NCBI GenBank assembly: GCA_030180135.1
Contig: CM058236.1
Span: 63,019,728-63,083,727, forward strand
Reading direction: 5' to 3'
From: Orychophragmus violaceus
Lineage: Eukaryota > Streptophyta > Magnoliopsida > Brassicales > Brassicaceae
DNA: 64,000 nt
Shown here in pieces: positions 38,138 through 49,124 of the stretch (the first letter of the stretch is position 1; every line of letters begins with the position of its first letter). Below the pieces are notes generated by a model. That model saw only the letters and a list, made by a program, of their open reading frames with translations, did not search any database and was not told the DNA's origin. The translations under genes were made by a program, and so were the position numbers.

Positions 38138-39353
38138 TGATAGGGGTCTAGTTTTATCCTATTCTACTGCAAGTGCACAGTCAAGTGATTGTAGTATATA
38201 GGGTATCGAATCCACAGAGACTCCGGTTCCGATAGATGAAGAACTATAGAGATTTAAACCAAGATGAAATCAATGTGAAGTAAACTAAATAGCAGTGCGA
38301 GAAAGTAAACAAGTAGCAAGATTATCGGTTGTGGAAGCAGATAATTAAGGGCGCTAAGTCTAGGGCGTTCTCAGGAAATTAGACAAGCAGACAAATCAAT
38401 TAGTCATGATCTAATTAAACACATTTCTAGAACTCAAATCACGGATATAGAATTAACCAACTGTCGTTGCGAGAATTCTCTAAGTCTAAGTGCAGCAATC
38501 CAAATTCCTTTGCAATTACTAACAGATTAAACCAGTATTAATTTCAAGTTCGATATGTTCACAATTAAACTAAACCAAATTCCTTTGCGAGAAGTTTAAT
38601 TGCTCAACCTAAATAGTTCAGATTCTAAACCACACTTTCGGGTCGTATTTAGCAACCTAAGATCTAGATTCTAATTGATCAGGTTAGAACTAGCATTAAA
38701 CACAATTTAGATCGAAGAACATTCTATTCATGTGAATCCTTAACTGAATTAAACAAGTCTAGCAAGTCATGAAATCCTTAATGTGAAACCCTAAACCTAA
38801 CTATGAATCTAATCAGACATAGAAGATGTAAACATAATCAATGAATAATTAGATATCATAAAAGATATTAAATAAGTAAAGGAGTTCGAAATCTTCTCCA
38901 AAATAAAGATGAAGTACAGGATCAGATCAGCCCCAAAAGCTCTAAAAACTCTCTGCTCTTAATTATGATAGAATGTGTAAGCGTATCTAAAATCTGATCT
39001 AAAAACCTAATTAAATAGCTAAAACACGTTTTGGGCTTCTGTGTAAATATCTGGAACTTCTGGGCACTTCTGCAATATTGGCATTTCTTCATTAAACCGC
39101 CGAATCTGGCCCATTCGCACCTTGCATCGACCGTTGCAGGTGTGCAACGATCGACGCAGATCCCAAAACTGGACAGTGAGTTCTTCTTCTCGGACCAAAT
39201 CTCCAAATCAATCCAATAAGCTCCATAATCACCACATTAGCTCCAAACGTGCGTGTACCTAATAAAACTTGCAAAAGACTCTAAAGGAACACCAAAAGAC
39301 ACTAAAACACACTTATATCATGGTCTAAAACCGGTAAAAACCATGATATATCA
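38138..39353 (-). repeat. LTR-B1 (middle LTR)
   Basis: 1216 bp, TGATAGGGGTC to TGATATATCA. It has a polypurine tract on its right and a primer site on its left, so it serves at once as 3' LTR of the gag-pol unit and 5' LTR of the ORF1 unit. One palindrome pair (cores 39128/39148). Confidence 0.9.
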
Positions 39354-40708
39354 ACTCCCTCACACTTAGCCTTTGCTTGCCCTCAAGAAAAACAGAGAAC
39401 TAAAACATGGTGAAGAGGTTTGAAAACTCTTCAGAAACTCTTTTCATCCTAGAAGCAACAACACTCAGATTCCCCTTAGTAAACCACTGAAAGAATCAAT
39501 CACAAGATATCAAGACCAACATATACTTCCCCCACACTTAGCAACTGTCCTAAGTAAACTCCACAATCACATTCATGCATTCAAATTCACCCTACTGACT
39601 TCTGCAAGTATTTAAGTGCGGTCTCACCTAAGGAGTATCGATCAAAGACACATGGACTCTTACCTTATCAGCTCTAGACCACCATACTATCTTTCTCTAG
39701 TCCCTTTCTTATCTTTTCCCTTCCTTAGCATTCTGATTTTTCCCCATTGGGTATCATTTTATTTTTTTATCAGTGCTCTTCCCGTTAAGGGGTGTACTTT
39801 GGACACATTCCATGGATGCACAGGATATGATAGTTGTAGCTACCACTCCCAGAGACCACTTCGGAGTTACTAACTCATCCTCAGTTTATTATCTTTTTTT
39901 TTTTTAATTTTATGGAAGGGGAGAAGGGAACTAAATAGGACATGTTTACAGGCTGTGTCAGAACTAACAAGGGAATCCGACACAAAGTATACCAAGCCCT
40001 TAGGTGAGAAATCTAAGTCAGTATTAAGTTTGAAGTCAGTAAAAGGATCCTCTGATACCTGAAGTGATGTGGGTGTCCTTAGTAGGTTGATCTGTGATGG
40101 GGTTTTCTAATAGTCATAGATAGATCCTGCAACTTCATCCCAATGGTTACTTAAGTTCCTGCAGGTGCTGTAAATTTTCTCAAAAAAATCATTGTTTCTT
40201 ACTTAAACTGGTTTTGACTCAATAAAACAAATTTTGAAAAACTGACTGACTCTTAAGAAAACAGAAAACAGGAGTCATTAGCACCTCCCCCAAACTTAAG
40301 ACACAAGGTCCCCAGTAGTGTCAAGCGAAGGATTGGTAAAAAGAAAGAAAGAGTTAAAATGTAAATGGACGTGTTGAGTTCTGTCTGATTTTACCTCTGT
40401 CGCTCAGGCATCGATCGTTGCACTAGGTGCATCGACCGTTGCTAGGCGATTTTCGTTAGTGGTTGATCGTTTCTCAGGACTGCAACGATCGCTGCAATGC
40501 GATTTCGATCGTGTTGTGACGATCAACACAGTATGTGTCGATCGACGCACTGCGATTTTGGCCGAGACCTGCAGACAAAACTCACCAAAAACATAAGCAA
40601 AACGTAAAATCCTACAAAAACACTAAAATTAAAATGCAAAATCGAAAACAGTGGGTTGCCTCCCACTCAGCGCTCTTTTAGCGTCAATAGCTTGACGTTT
40701 CAGCTGAT
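39354..40708 (-). other. Polypurine tract and 3' noncoding region of the gag-pol unit
   Basis: The polypurine tract (minus strand AAGTGTGAGGGAGT) touches LTR-B1 at 39354. The rest is homologous to 33748-34930 and noncoding. Unlike the other unit, no ORF1-like gene follows integrase. A palindrome pair lies at cores 40412/40433, with further copies near 40487-40552. Confidence 0.7.
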
Positions 40709-42183
40709 CTAGGTAGAGGGTGCATCATCCAGAGGCAGAATCTGACCTTCTGGAATCTCGGCCTTAGCCCAATAATGTTTCACCCTCTGTCCATTCACAG
40801 TGAATTCATTACCTTCCTTGGTGGTTAGAACGACAGCTCCATATGGACGCACCACTTTGATCGTGAAAGGACCGGACCACCTTGATTTCAGCTTACCTGG
40901 AAACAAATGCAAACGAGAATTATACAAAAGTACCTGATCATTAGGCTCAAACTGTCTAGAAACAATCTTCTTGTAATGATAAGCCTTAGTCCTCTCCTTG
41001 TACAGCTTTGAGTTCTCATAGGCAAAATGTCTAATCTCATCCAACTCATTAAGCTGGACCAATCTCCTTTCTGCAGCAGATTTAAGATCAAAGTTCATCT
41101 GTTTTACAGCCCATGCTGCTTTGTGCTCAAGCTCTACTGGCAGATGACATGCTTTTCCATACAGCAGATGAAATGGAGTGGTCCCAAGTGGTGTCTTGAA
41201 TGCTGTCCTGTAAGCCCATAATGCATCATCCAGCTTTGCTGCCCAATCTTTCCTTGTCTTTCCAACTGTCTTCTCAAGGATCTCCTTAATCTGCCTGTTA
41301 GAAACCTCGACTTGTCCACTAGTCTGAGGGTGATAAGGAGTAGCGACTCGGTGATGAACTCCATGCTTCTTTAGCAGCTTCTCGAAGACCTTATTGATAA
41401 AATGAGATCCTCCATCACTAATCACTATCCGAGGTACTCCAAATCTGGGGAATATGATGGTCTTAAACAGCTTAATTACCACCGAAGAATCATTGGTTGG
41501 ACAAACTATTGCTTCTACCCATTTAGACACATAGTCCACAACAACCAAGATGAACTTATTCCCATAGGATGAGGGAAAGGACCCATGAAATCTATGCCCC
41601 AACAATCGAAAACCTCAACTTCCAGAATGAAGTTCTGAGGCATCTCATGCTTCTTGCTGATCTTCCCTCTCCTCTGACAGGCATCACATTGAGAGATGAA
41701 AGAATGAGTGTCTCTAAACATTGTAGGCCACCAGAAACCTGCGTGCAGAACTTTAGACACAGTCTTGAATGTAGCAAAATGTCCAGCATAATCTGATCCA
41801 TGACAGTGGAATAGGATATCTGGAACCTCTGTTTCAGCAACGCATCTCCTGTAAAGACCATCTGAACAGTAAGGCTCATCCCAGTAGTATCGTCTAAGCT
41901 CCCTGAAGAACTTCTTCTTTGCATAACCCTTTAAATCATCTGGTTCAGTCTCAGCAGCAAGGTAATTAGTTATATCTGCATACCAGGGTCGATCAGTGGT
42001 TGCTACAGCAGCAATTTCGAAGTCATAGTTCCCAATTCGGATCCTTAAAGATTCTGGGTTCGTATCAGGTCTGCATCGACCGTTGCATATGCATGTGTCG
42101 ATCGTTGCTTCCCCGATACTTGCATCGACCGTTGCCAATGTGGCATCGATCGACACTGAGCGATTACCCCGACAGTTCTGCAA
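40709..42183 (-). pseudogene. Athila-type integrase, frameshifted
   Basis: N-terminal zinc domain HCHGSDYAGHFATF ... CDACQRRG lies in the frame ending at 41515, and the catalytic core begins there (WGIDFMGPFP). After a frameshift near 41560-41575 the core continues in the frame 41605-40709 with VVVDYVSKWVEA, VISDGGSHF and HPQTSGQVEVSNRQIKEIL, then the DDALWAYRTAFKTPLG region and a C-terminal part ending LDDAPST. D, D and E are all still readable. The linker before the zinc domain carries two palindrome pairs in frame. Frames before it (near 42185) are also broken. Confidence 0.88.
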
Positions 42184-42192
42184 CTATTTGCC

Positions 42193-43976
42193 CTAATCTG
42201 TCCGAAATACTGTACCGACCATATTGACGTTTTCCTCAGGCAAATAGTCATTGATGGGCATATCTTCCTCAACCAGCATCCTTGAAAGGTGATCAGCAAC
42301 TCCATTCTCAACCCCCTTCTTGTCTCTCACTTCAATGTCAAACTCCTGAAGCAGCAGAATCCATCTCAACAATCTTGGCTTAGCATCCTTCTTCTGCATC
42401 AGATACTTCAGGGCTGAATGATCAGTATGCACAATCACCTTGGAGCCAACAAGATAGGGGCGGAATTTCTCAAATGCAAAGACAACAGCCAACAACTCCT
42501 TCTCTGTGGTGGCATAGTTTCTCTGCGCATCATCTAGTGTCCTACTAGCATAATAGATAGCATGAAGCTTTCTATCCTTCTTCTGCCCCAGAACAGCTCC
42601 TACAGCATAGTCACTTGCATCACACATAACCTCAAAAGGTAGATCCCAATCCGGCGGCTGGACTATTGGAGCACTCACTAATGCTTGCTTAATCTGTTCA
42701 AATGCAGTCTGACAATCTGCATTGAACTCAAATTTGGTATCCTTACACAGCAAAGCAGTTAGTGGCCTAGCAATCTTACTGAAGTCTTTGATGAACCGTC
42801 TATAGAAACCAGCATGTCCAAGAAAGCTTCTTATAGACTTAACAGAATCAGGTGCCTGAAGGCTGGTCATAACCTCAATCTTAGCGCGGTCTACCTCGAT
42901 CCCTGCTTCAGACACTCTATGTCCAAGTACAATACCATCTCTGACCATGAAATGACACTTTTCCCAGTTAAGGACCAAATGCTTTTCCTCACATCTAGTT
43001 AGCACTTTGCATAAATTATCTAAGCACTCATTATAGGAGGATCCATAAACTGAAAAATAATCCATAAATACCTCCATAAAGTCCTCAATCATGTCAGTGA
43101 AGATGGACATCATGCATCTCTGGAAGGTGGCTGGCGCATTACAGAGTCCAAAGGGCATCCTACGTAAGCAAATGTGTCATATGGACAAGTGAAAGTGGTC
43201 TTTCCCTGATCCTCTGGGTGGATAGGAATCTGAAATAAACCTGAGTATCCATCGAGGAAGCAATAGTAGGGGTGATTTGCTAATCTCTCCAGCATCTGAC
43301 CAATGAAGGGCAAAGGGAAATGATCCTTCCTTGTTGCAGCATTGAGTTTCCTGTAATCTATGCACATCCTGTGTCCAGTCACAGTCCTAGTAGGGATCAG
43401 CTCATTCTTCTCATTCTTTACAACTGTGACTCCGCCTTTCTTAGGCACTACATGGACTGGACTCACCCAATCACTGTCTGAAATAGGATAGATGATCCTG
43501 GCATCCAGGAGTTTCATAATCTCCTTCTTAACCACTTCCTGTAGATTAGGATTAAGCCTTCTCTGATGCTCTACAGATGTCTTAGACTCGTCCTCAATAT
43601 GTATCTGATGCATGCACAGCTCCGGAGAGATACCTGAAATGTCATCAAGAGAATAGCCAAGAGCTTTGCGATGCTTGCGCAGCTTGCTTAGCAGTAGGGT
43701 GAGCTCAGCGTTGTTCAAACTAGCATTGACAATTACTGGATATGTCGAATTAGGTCCAAGAAATGCGTACTTTAACCCGGATGGAAGTTGTTTCAGCTCG
43801 ATTTTCGGAGCTTTTTCCTCGGCCCAGTCTCTGTCGACTTGCAACGACCGATGCACAGGTTCTGTCGCTCGATGCAATGTCGCGGCAGACACTTCTAACT
43901 TCATCACTTGCTCAGCAGAATCCATCAGTTTTGCATAGCAGATTGCAGACTCGTCTTGCAGGTATTCCAGCTCCAT
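42193..43976 (-). pseudogene. Athila-type reverse transcriptase and RNase H, broken
   Basis: Two overlapping frames (43976-43110, 43158-42193) are joined by a one-base deletion at about 43168, just before MPFGLCNAPATFQ. Visible motifs: WVSPVHVVPKKGG, RMCIDYRKLN, LPFIGQMLERLA, FLDGYSG, then the catalytic box, which reads FMDYF (codon 43057-43059 is TAT) where the family has a second aspartate. RNase H follows with CDASDYAVGAVLGQ, TTEKELLAVVFA and HTDHSALKYL. The reverse transcriptase should be inactive even apart from the frameshift. Upstream, the frame joins protease through another shift near 44030. Confidence 0.9.
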
Positions 43977-43999
43977 TATAGAGCTCAGTAAAGCTCTTT

Positions 44000-44868
44000 T
44001 TAGTGGATCTTCGACTTGTGATAGTACTCTGCAGCCAAATCACCTAATGTGTCCACATAGAAGGTCTGTCCGTCGATGGTTGGTCTCTTCACCAGTTTAT
44101 CCATATCAAAACTCATCTTCAGATCACCCACATTCAGAATTATTCTACCTCCTTGGCAGTCAATTATCGCACCAGCAGTAGCTAAGAAAGGCCTGCCCAA
44201 AATCAGTGGATCCTTTGGTTCCTCTCCATACTGCAGAACCACAAAATCAGTAGGTATCACACATTGGCCAATCATTATAGGTACATCCTCCAATAATCCT
44301 TCGGGAATTCTTATTGTTCTATCTGCCAAAACCAGTGATATCCTAGTGGGTATAAAATCAGTCATTCTGAGCCTCTTAGCAACTGAGAAAGGCATAAGAT
44401 TCACACTGGAACCAAGATCACATAGGGACCTTTCGAATCTTTCCCTGTAGATAGCACAATCCAACACAAAGCTTCCTGGATCTTTCAACTTTTTAGGAAT
44501 TCTGCCATGAATCACTGCACTACACACCTCGTTGATCATCATTACACTCTCCTCATCAGACCACTTTCCAGCAATTAAATCCTTAAGACATCTTCTCATT
44601 ACAGGAGAAGTCTCCATAGAGTCAATCAAAGGCACTTCAACTTTCACCTTTTTAATGAACTCCTTGCATTTAGCATACTGTTTATCGTTCTTAGCTTTCT
44701 TGGAATTTTTTGGAAAAGGCACTTTAGGTTTGTAAATTCTTTCACTCGACTGTTTTGGTTTCTCTGGTCTTGAACTCTTTGCAGTCGCCTTGCGTCGATC
44801 GTCACTGACGTTGTGTCGATCGTTGCTGGGTGACTTTGTTACGAGAGGTTCTACATTTTCGCTTTTTT
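44000..44868 (-). pseudogene. Athila-type protease region
   Basis: Open from about 44868 to a stop at 44000. The linker (SSERIYKPKVPFPKN) is followed by the aspartic protease site CDLGSSVNLMPFSVAKRL and the ILGRPFLATAGAIID block. It overlaps the end of gag in the -1 frame. A palindrome pair (cores 44796/44817) is in frame in the linker as SNDRHNVSDDRR. A shift near 44030 separates it from reverse transcriptase. Confidence 0.82.
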
Positions 44869-46560
44869 TGTCGACCGTTGCTGGCTGGCGTCGATCGATG
44901 CATTGCGAATATCACGGATCTCATCTTCCAATTCTTCAATTTCCACGAGTTCTTCAACACTCAACTGCTTTTTCTGGCCAGGAGACAGCTCCTTACCACT
45001 TCTCAATGTTACTGCATTGCATTGATACTTGGGATTAGCATCAGTTCGCCCTGGGAGATATCCATCTTCCCTCTGAGCATATCCAGCAGTTCTTGCAACT
45101 TTAGCGTCAAGCTCCTTCATATGTGTGCTCAGGTATTCGAACTTCCCGTTCAGATCCTCATAGACAGTACCTATCTTCTTATCGAGGTCTGCAGCATTCT
45201 TAGTCTGACCTTTCAGCAGCTGTTCCATCATTGCCTCCAACTTACTCTCATGAGCAGTGGCTACAGGAGGCGCTTGGTAAGAAGATGATCCATAGGTTCT
45301 CTGATTACCTTGTCCAAAAGGTTTTTGAAAACCACTAGTTTGTCCAAAGCCAGAGGAGTTGCTGTTGAAAGCACTCTTTTGTCCTCCATTGAAGAACCTG
45401 TTTCCCTGCTGATTACCAAATCTGTTACCTTGGAATCCAGATCCTCCTATGTAATTCACATCTTCTTCCTGAGTGTCATCCTCAGTCTGAATTACCTCTA
45501 CATCCTGGGCAAAGTGGACAGCTTTCTTACCAGCTAGGAGATTACAAACTGTGTCCAGCTTAGATCTAATATCAGCAATCTCCAAATTCTCTTCCTTTCC
45601 ACCAGATCTCTTCCTCCTCTCATCAGTAGTCTTGCAACTGTTGCTGCTTGCTAAGTTCTCAATCAACTGCTTAGCTTGTGCAGGAGTCCTGGTGTTAAAG
45701 TTTGCATTGCTGGAGTTATCCAGTGCAGACTGATATGGAAGATCTATGCCTCTGAAGAAGATACCTAGCAATGTGACCTCAGTGAATCCATGGTGTGGGC
45801 AGTTACGCTGGTACTTCTTGAATCTCATCCAGGCAGCTTTTAAAGGCTCCACAGGGCCTTGGGAGAATGTCAGAATGTCCTGTCTGGACTGATCTGAGCG
45901 CGCATCATCGTAGAAGTGTCTCAGAAACTCACTCTTCAGGGCATCCCAAGTAGTAAACTGCCCAGGTGGCAGTTGCTTAATCCATGCAGCAGCGTCTCCA
46001 GCGAGACTGTGCGGAAAGATCTTAAGAAACAGATAATCCTGGCAAACTCCATCATATTTCATGCCAGTGATTATATCCTCAAACTGATCAATGTGATCCA
46101 TAGGTTGCTCTGATGGGTAACCATGGAAGGCATTCTGTCTCATCAGCGAGTAGTAGATGGTTTTGATCTCAAAATCATTCCTCTCAAAACCAAGAATTAC
46201 TAGAGCTGACCGGTTTGCATGAAACTCATCCGGTCTGTTGTAGTCAGCTAAAGTCCTCTCATGGACAACCATCTGTCTACCTTGGTTCTGTCCTTGGCCT
46301 TGCGCCTGCGGCTGTGGTTTAGGTTCCTCAACCTCAGGGATCACACGTCCCTCAGCATCAATCCTCTGCCCAGCAGCATTGTGAGGATTGTTAACTCGGT
46401 CCATCAGGATACCGTTAGCATCTTGTATCAGGATCAAACGCTCACGCACCATCCTTGCTCTTCTTTCTCTTCTGTTAGTCCTCTCTAGTCGTCCAAGTTC
46501 TTCAAGTCCGAGATTAACGAGGTTCAAGTTCTGATTACTTCTAGTTTCACGCGTCTGCAT
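44851..46560 (-). CDS. Athila-type gag
   Basis: Open frame of about 569 codons from ATG at 46558-46560 (MQTRETRSNQNLNL); an upstream TTG-initiated extension is unlikely to be used. It contains the retrotransposon gag core (MDHIDQFEDIITGM, FSQGPVEPLKAAWMRFK, LDNSSNANFNTRTPAQAKQL) and a glycine/asparagine/glutamine-rich C-terminal part, without a CCHC knuckle. It forms the virus-like particle. The end (NASIDASQQRSTKKAKM) runs through a palindrome pair and an A7 run, after which the protease frame is in -1. Apart from that junction I see no lesion. Confidence 0.8.
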   Translation of the reverse strand: MQTRETRSNQNLNLVNLGLEELGRLERTNRRERRARMVRERLILIQDANGILMDRVNNPHNAAGQRIDAEGRVIPEVEEPKPQPQAQGQGQNQGRQMVVHERTLADYNRPDEFHANRSALVILGFERNDFEIKTIYYSLMRQNAFHGYPSEQPMDHIDQFEDIITGMKYDGVCQDYLFLKIFPHSLAGDAAAWIKQLPPGQFTTWDALKSEFLRHFYDDARSDQSRQDILTFSQGPVEPLKAAWMRFKKYQRNCPHHGFTEVTLLGIFFRGIDLPYQSALDNSSNANFNTRTPAQAKQLIENLASSNSCKTTDERRKRSGGKEENLEIADIRSKLDTVCNLLAGKKAVHFAQDVEVIQTEDDTQEEDVNYIGGSGFQGNRFGNQQGNRFFNGGQKSAFNSNSSGFGQTSGFQKPFGQGNQRTYGSSSYQAPPVATAHESKLEAMMEQLLKGQTKNAADLDKKIGTVYEDLNGKFEYLSTHMKELDAKVARTAGYAQREDGYLPGRTDANPKYQCNAVTLRSGKELSPGQKKQLSVEELVEIEELEDEIRDIRNASIDASQQRSTKKAKM

Positions 46561-46805
46561 AAACTGTCTGTAATCGTAAAGCAACGATCGATGCAATCAG
46601 TGCAACGATCGATTCAATCTCAGAATCGCCTAGTGACGAACGACACAAAGGTGCAACGATCGACGCTATGCAAAATCGGTACCTGCGACAGAGAGAAAAC
46701 AGAGAGAAATTAGTAACTAAAACAAAAAAATAAAAATCCTAGTAAAAATCCTAAGTTCGATCCTATCGAAGACTCTAACAGTCCCCGGCAACGGCGCCAA
46801 AAACT
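46561..46805 (-). promoter_or_regulatory. Leader and tRNA-Asp primer site of the gag-pol unit
   Basis: The primer site (plus strand TCCCCGGCAACGGCGCCA, 46782-46799) matches the tRNA-Asp 3' end. A short leader of about 220 bp with two palindrome pairs (cores 46585/46605 and 46637/46657) leads to gag. Confidence 0.85.
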
Positions 46806-48016
46806 TGATAGGGGTCTAGTTTTATCCTATTCTACTGCAAGTGCACAGTCAAGTGATTGTAGTATATATGGTGTCAAATCCACATAGACTCCGGTTTCGA
46901 TAGATTAAGAACTATAGAGATTTAAACCAAGATGAAAGCAATGTGAAGTAAACTAAATAGCAGTGCAAGAAAGCAAACAAGTAGCAAGATTATCGGTTGT
47001 GGAAGCAGTTAATTAAGGGTGCTAAGTCTAGGGCGTTCTCAGGAAATCAGACAAGGAGACAAATCAATCAGTCAGGATCTAATTAAACACAGTTCTAGAA
47101 CTCAAATCACGGATATAGAATTAACCAACTGTCGTTGCGAGAATTCTCTAAGTCTAAGTGCAGCAATCCAAATTCCTTTGCAATTACTAACATATTAAAC
47201 CAGCATTAATTTCAAGTTCGATATGTTCACAATTAAACTAAACCAAATTCCTTTGCGAGAAGTTTAATTGCTCAACCTAAATAGTTCAGATTCTAAACCA
47301 CACTTTCGTGTCGTATTTAGCAACCTAAGATCTAGATTCTAATTGATCAGGTTAGAACAAGCATTAAACACAATTTAGATCGGAGAACATTCAATTCATG
47401 TGAATCCTTAACTGAATTAAACAAGTCTAGCAAGTCATGAAATCCTTAATGAGAAACTCTAAACCTAACTATGAATCTACTCAGACATAGAAGATGTAAA
47501 CATAATCAATGAATAATTAGATATCATAAAAGAGATTAAATAAGTAAAGGGGTTCGAAATCTTCTCCAAAATAAATATGAAGTACAGGATCAGATCAGCC
47601 CCAAAAGCTCTAAAAACTCTCTACTCTTAATTATGATTGAATGTGTAAGCGTATCTAAAATCTTATCTAAAAACCTAATTAAATAGCTAAAACACGTTTT
47701 GGGCTTCTGTGTAAATATCTGGAACTTCTGGGCACTTCTGCAATATTGGCATTTCTTCATTAAACCGCCGAGTCTGGCCCATTCGCGCCTTGCATCGACC
47801 GTTGCAAGTGTGCAACGATCGACGCAGATCCCAAAACTGGACAGTGAGTTCTTCTTCTCGGACCAAATCTCCAAATCACTCCACATAAGCTCCATAATCA
47901 CCACATTAGCTCCAAACGTGCGTGTACCTAATAAAACATGCAAAAGACTCTAAAGGAACACCAAAAGACACTAAAACACACTTATATCATGGTCTAAAAC
48001 CGGTAAAAACCATGAT
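46806..48016 (-). repeat. LTR-B2, lacking its outer 6 bp
   Basis: About 1211 bp, the 5' LTR of the gag-pol unit. It ends CCATGAT where LTR-B1 continues ATATCA. It differs from LTR-B1 at several percent of positions in the sample I compared. It is fused directly to the remnant primer site of LTR-A. Confidence 0.88.
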
Positions 48017-48036
48017 GGAGAACGGCGCCAAAAACT
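48017..48036 (-). promoter_or_regulatory. Remnant primer site beside the right LTR-A
   Basis: GGAGAACGGCGCCAAAAACT keeps the last ten bases of the tRNA-Asp match (AACGGCGCCA) but not the rest. Only these 20 bp of the A element's 5' internal region remain before LTR-B2. Confidence 0.75.
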
Positions 48037-49124
48037 TGATAGGTCTATGTTTTAATCCCTATTCTAACTGCAAGTGCACAGTGATGTAGTTGTAGTACTT
48101 AGGGTATCGAATCCACAGGGACTCCGGTCACACGATAGATTAAGAACTGTAGAGATTTAAACTAAGAAGAAAGCAATGTGAAGTAAACTAAATAGCAGTG
48201 CGAGAAAGTAAACAAATTAAGCGAGGGTGTAAGCAATTAACGAAGGTGCCAGGTTTCAGGAGTTCTCAGGAAATCAGGAAATCAGATAACGGATAATCAG
48301 ATTCAATCTATAGCGTTCTTGAACTAGAATCACGAGGGTAAAACTAACCAGTTGTCGCTGCAATAATTATCTATGTCTAACAACCTAGCAGACCAAATTC
48401 CTTTACGAATCCTAGAGTTCTAAACATGCATTAATTCCAAGTTCGTTCGTTCACAATTTCTCTAAACCAAATTCCTTTGCGAATAGATAAATTGCTCACC
48501 TAATCAGATCGAGCTAAATAAACCAACTATCGTTGCGTAAATTAACCTAGAATCAGTAATCTAAATGGCCAGTTCAAATTAAGCATTAAGAACAGATTAG
48601 ATGAAGAACTAGATGATGAATCTAATAAATTGGTTAATCTAACATTCCTTAAATCCCTAACGAGAATCCCTAACCTAACAAGAGATCTACTCAGACATAG
48701 CAATCATGACAGAAAACATAGTCAAAATAGATATCATAAAATAATCAAAAGAATAAGAACAGGGGTTCGAAATCAAGTCTCTTTCGAGAACAAAACCAGC
48801 CCCTAAAACTCTCTCTGAAAATAAAACTTCGTTATGAAAGCGTCGCCTAACAAGTGGCTGTAAAACCTAATTATAAAGCTAAATCACGTTTTGGGGCTTC
48901 TTTGTAAATATCGATGCCAATGGTGTGTCGATCGTTGCAAGTGTCAAATATGGGCAGTGACTTCTTTCTCTCGGCCAAACACTCCAAAATGCTCCAAAGT
49001 CTCCAATTCAGCTCCAAAAGTACTTAGACTTGTTAAATACATGAAATGACTCTAAAACATAGTAATAGACTCGATAAATAAGACATATACCATGGTTAAA
49101 AGCCCTAAAATCCATGGTATATCA
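48037..49124 (-). repeat. LTR-A, right copy (5' LTR)
   Basis: 1088 bp. An 81-bp stretch present in the left copy is missing near 48911, with one endpoint inside the first palindrome of the LTR's pair. The outer edge ATATCA is followed by GTGCA. Confidence 0.92.

Larger units (their letters stand above)
32563..49124 (-). mobile_element. Athila-like Ty3/gypsy composite with four LTRs
   Basis: Flanked by a perfect 5-bp duplication GTGCA (32558-32562 and 49125-49129); the empty site GTGCACAAG is visible near 5995. Reading on the minus strand: LTR-A, short primer site, LTR-B2, gag, protease, reverse transcriptase-RNase H, integrase, LTR-B1, second primer site, an orphan frame, Athila ORF1-like gene, LTR-A. 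LTR-A and LTR-B are related but distinct subfamilies. Primer sites match the 3' end of plant tRNA-Asp, as in Athila. One unit has gag-pol without ORF1 and the other has ORF1 without gag-pol. The arrangement points to recombination or template switching between two elements. Confidence 0.88.

Noticed and set aside
41569..45733. Plus-strand frames opposite the Athila gag-pol
   Set aside because: Antisense shadows of the minus-strand polyprotein without independent features.
46561..46596. Upstream extension of gag to 46596
   Set aside because: It starts at TTG; the first in-frame ATG is 46558-46560.
46782..46799. Possible tRNA-Asp gene
   Set aside because: Only the 18-nt 3' end including CCA is present, beside an LTR; it is a primer binding site.
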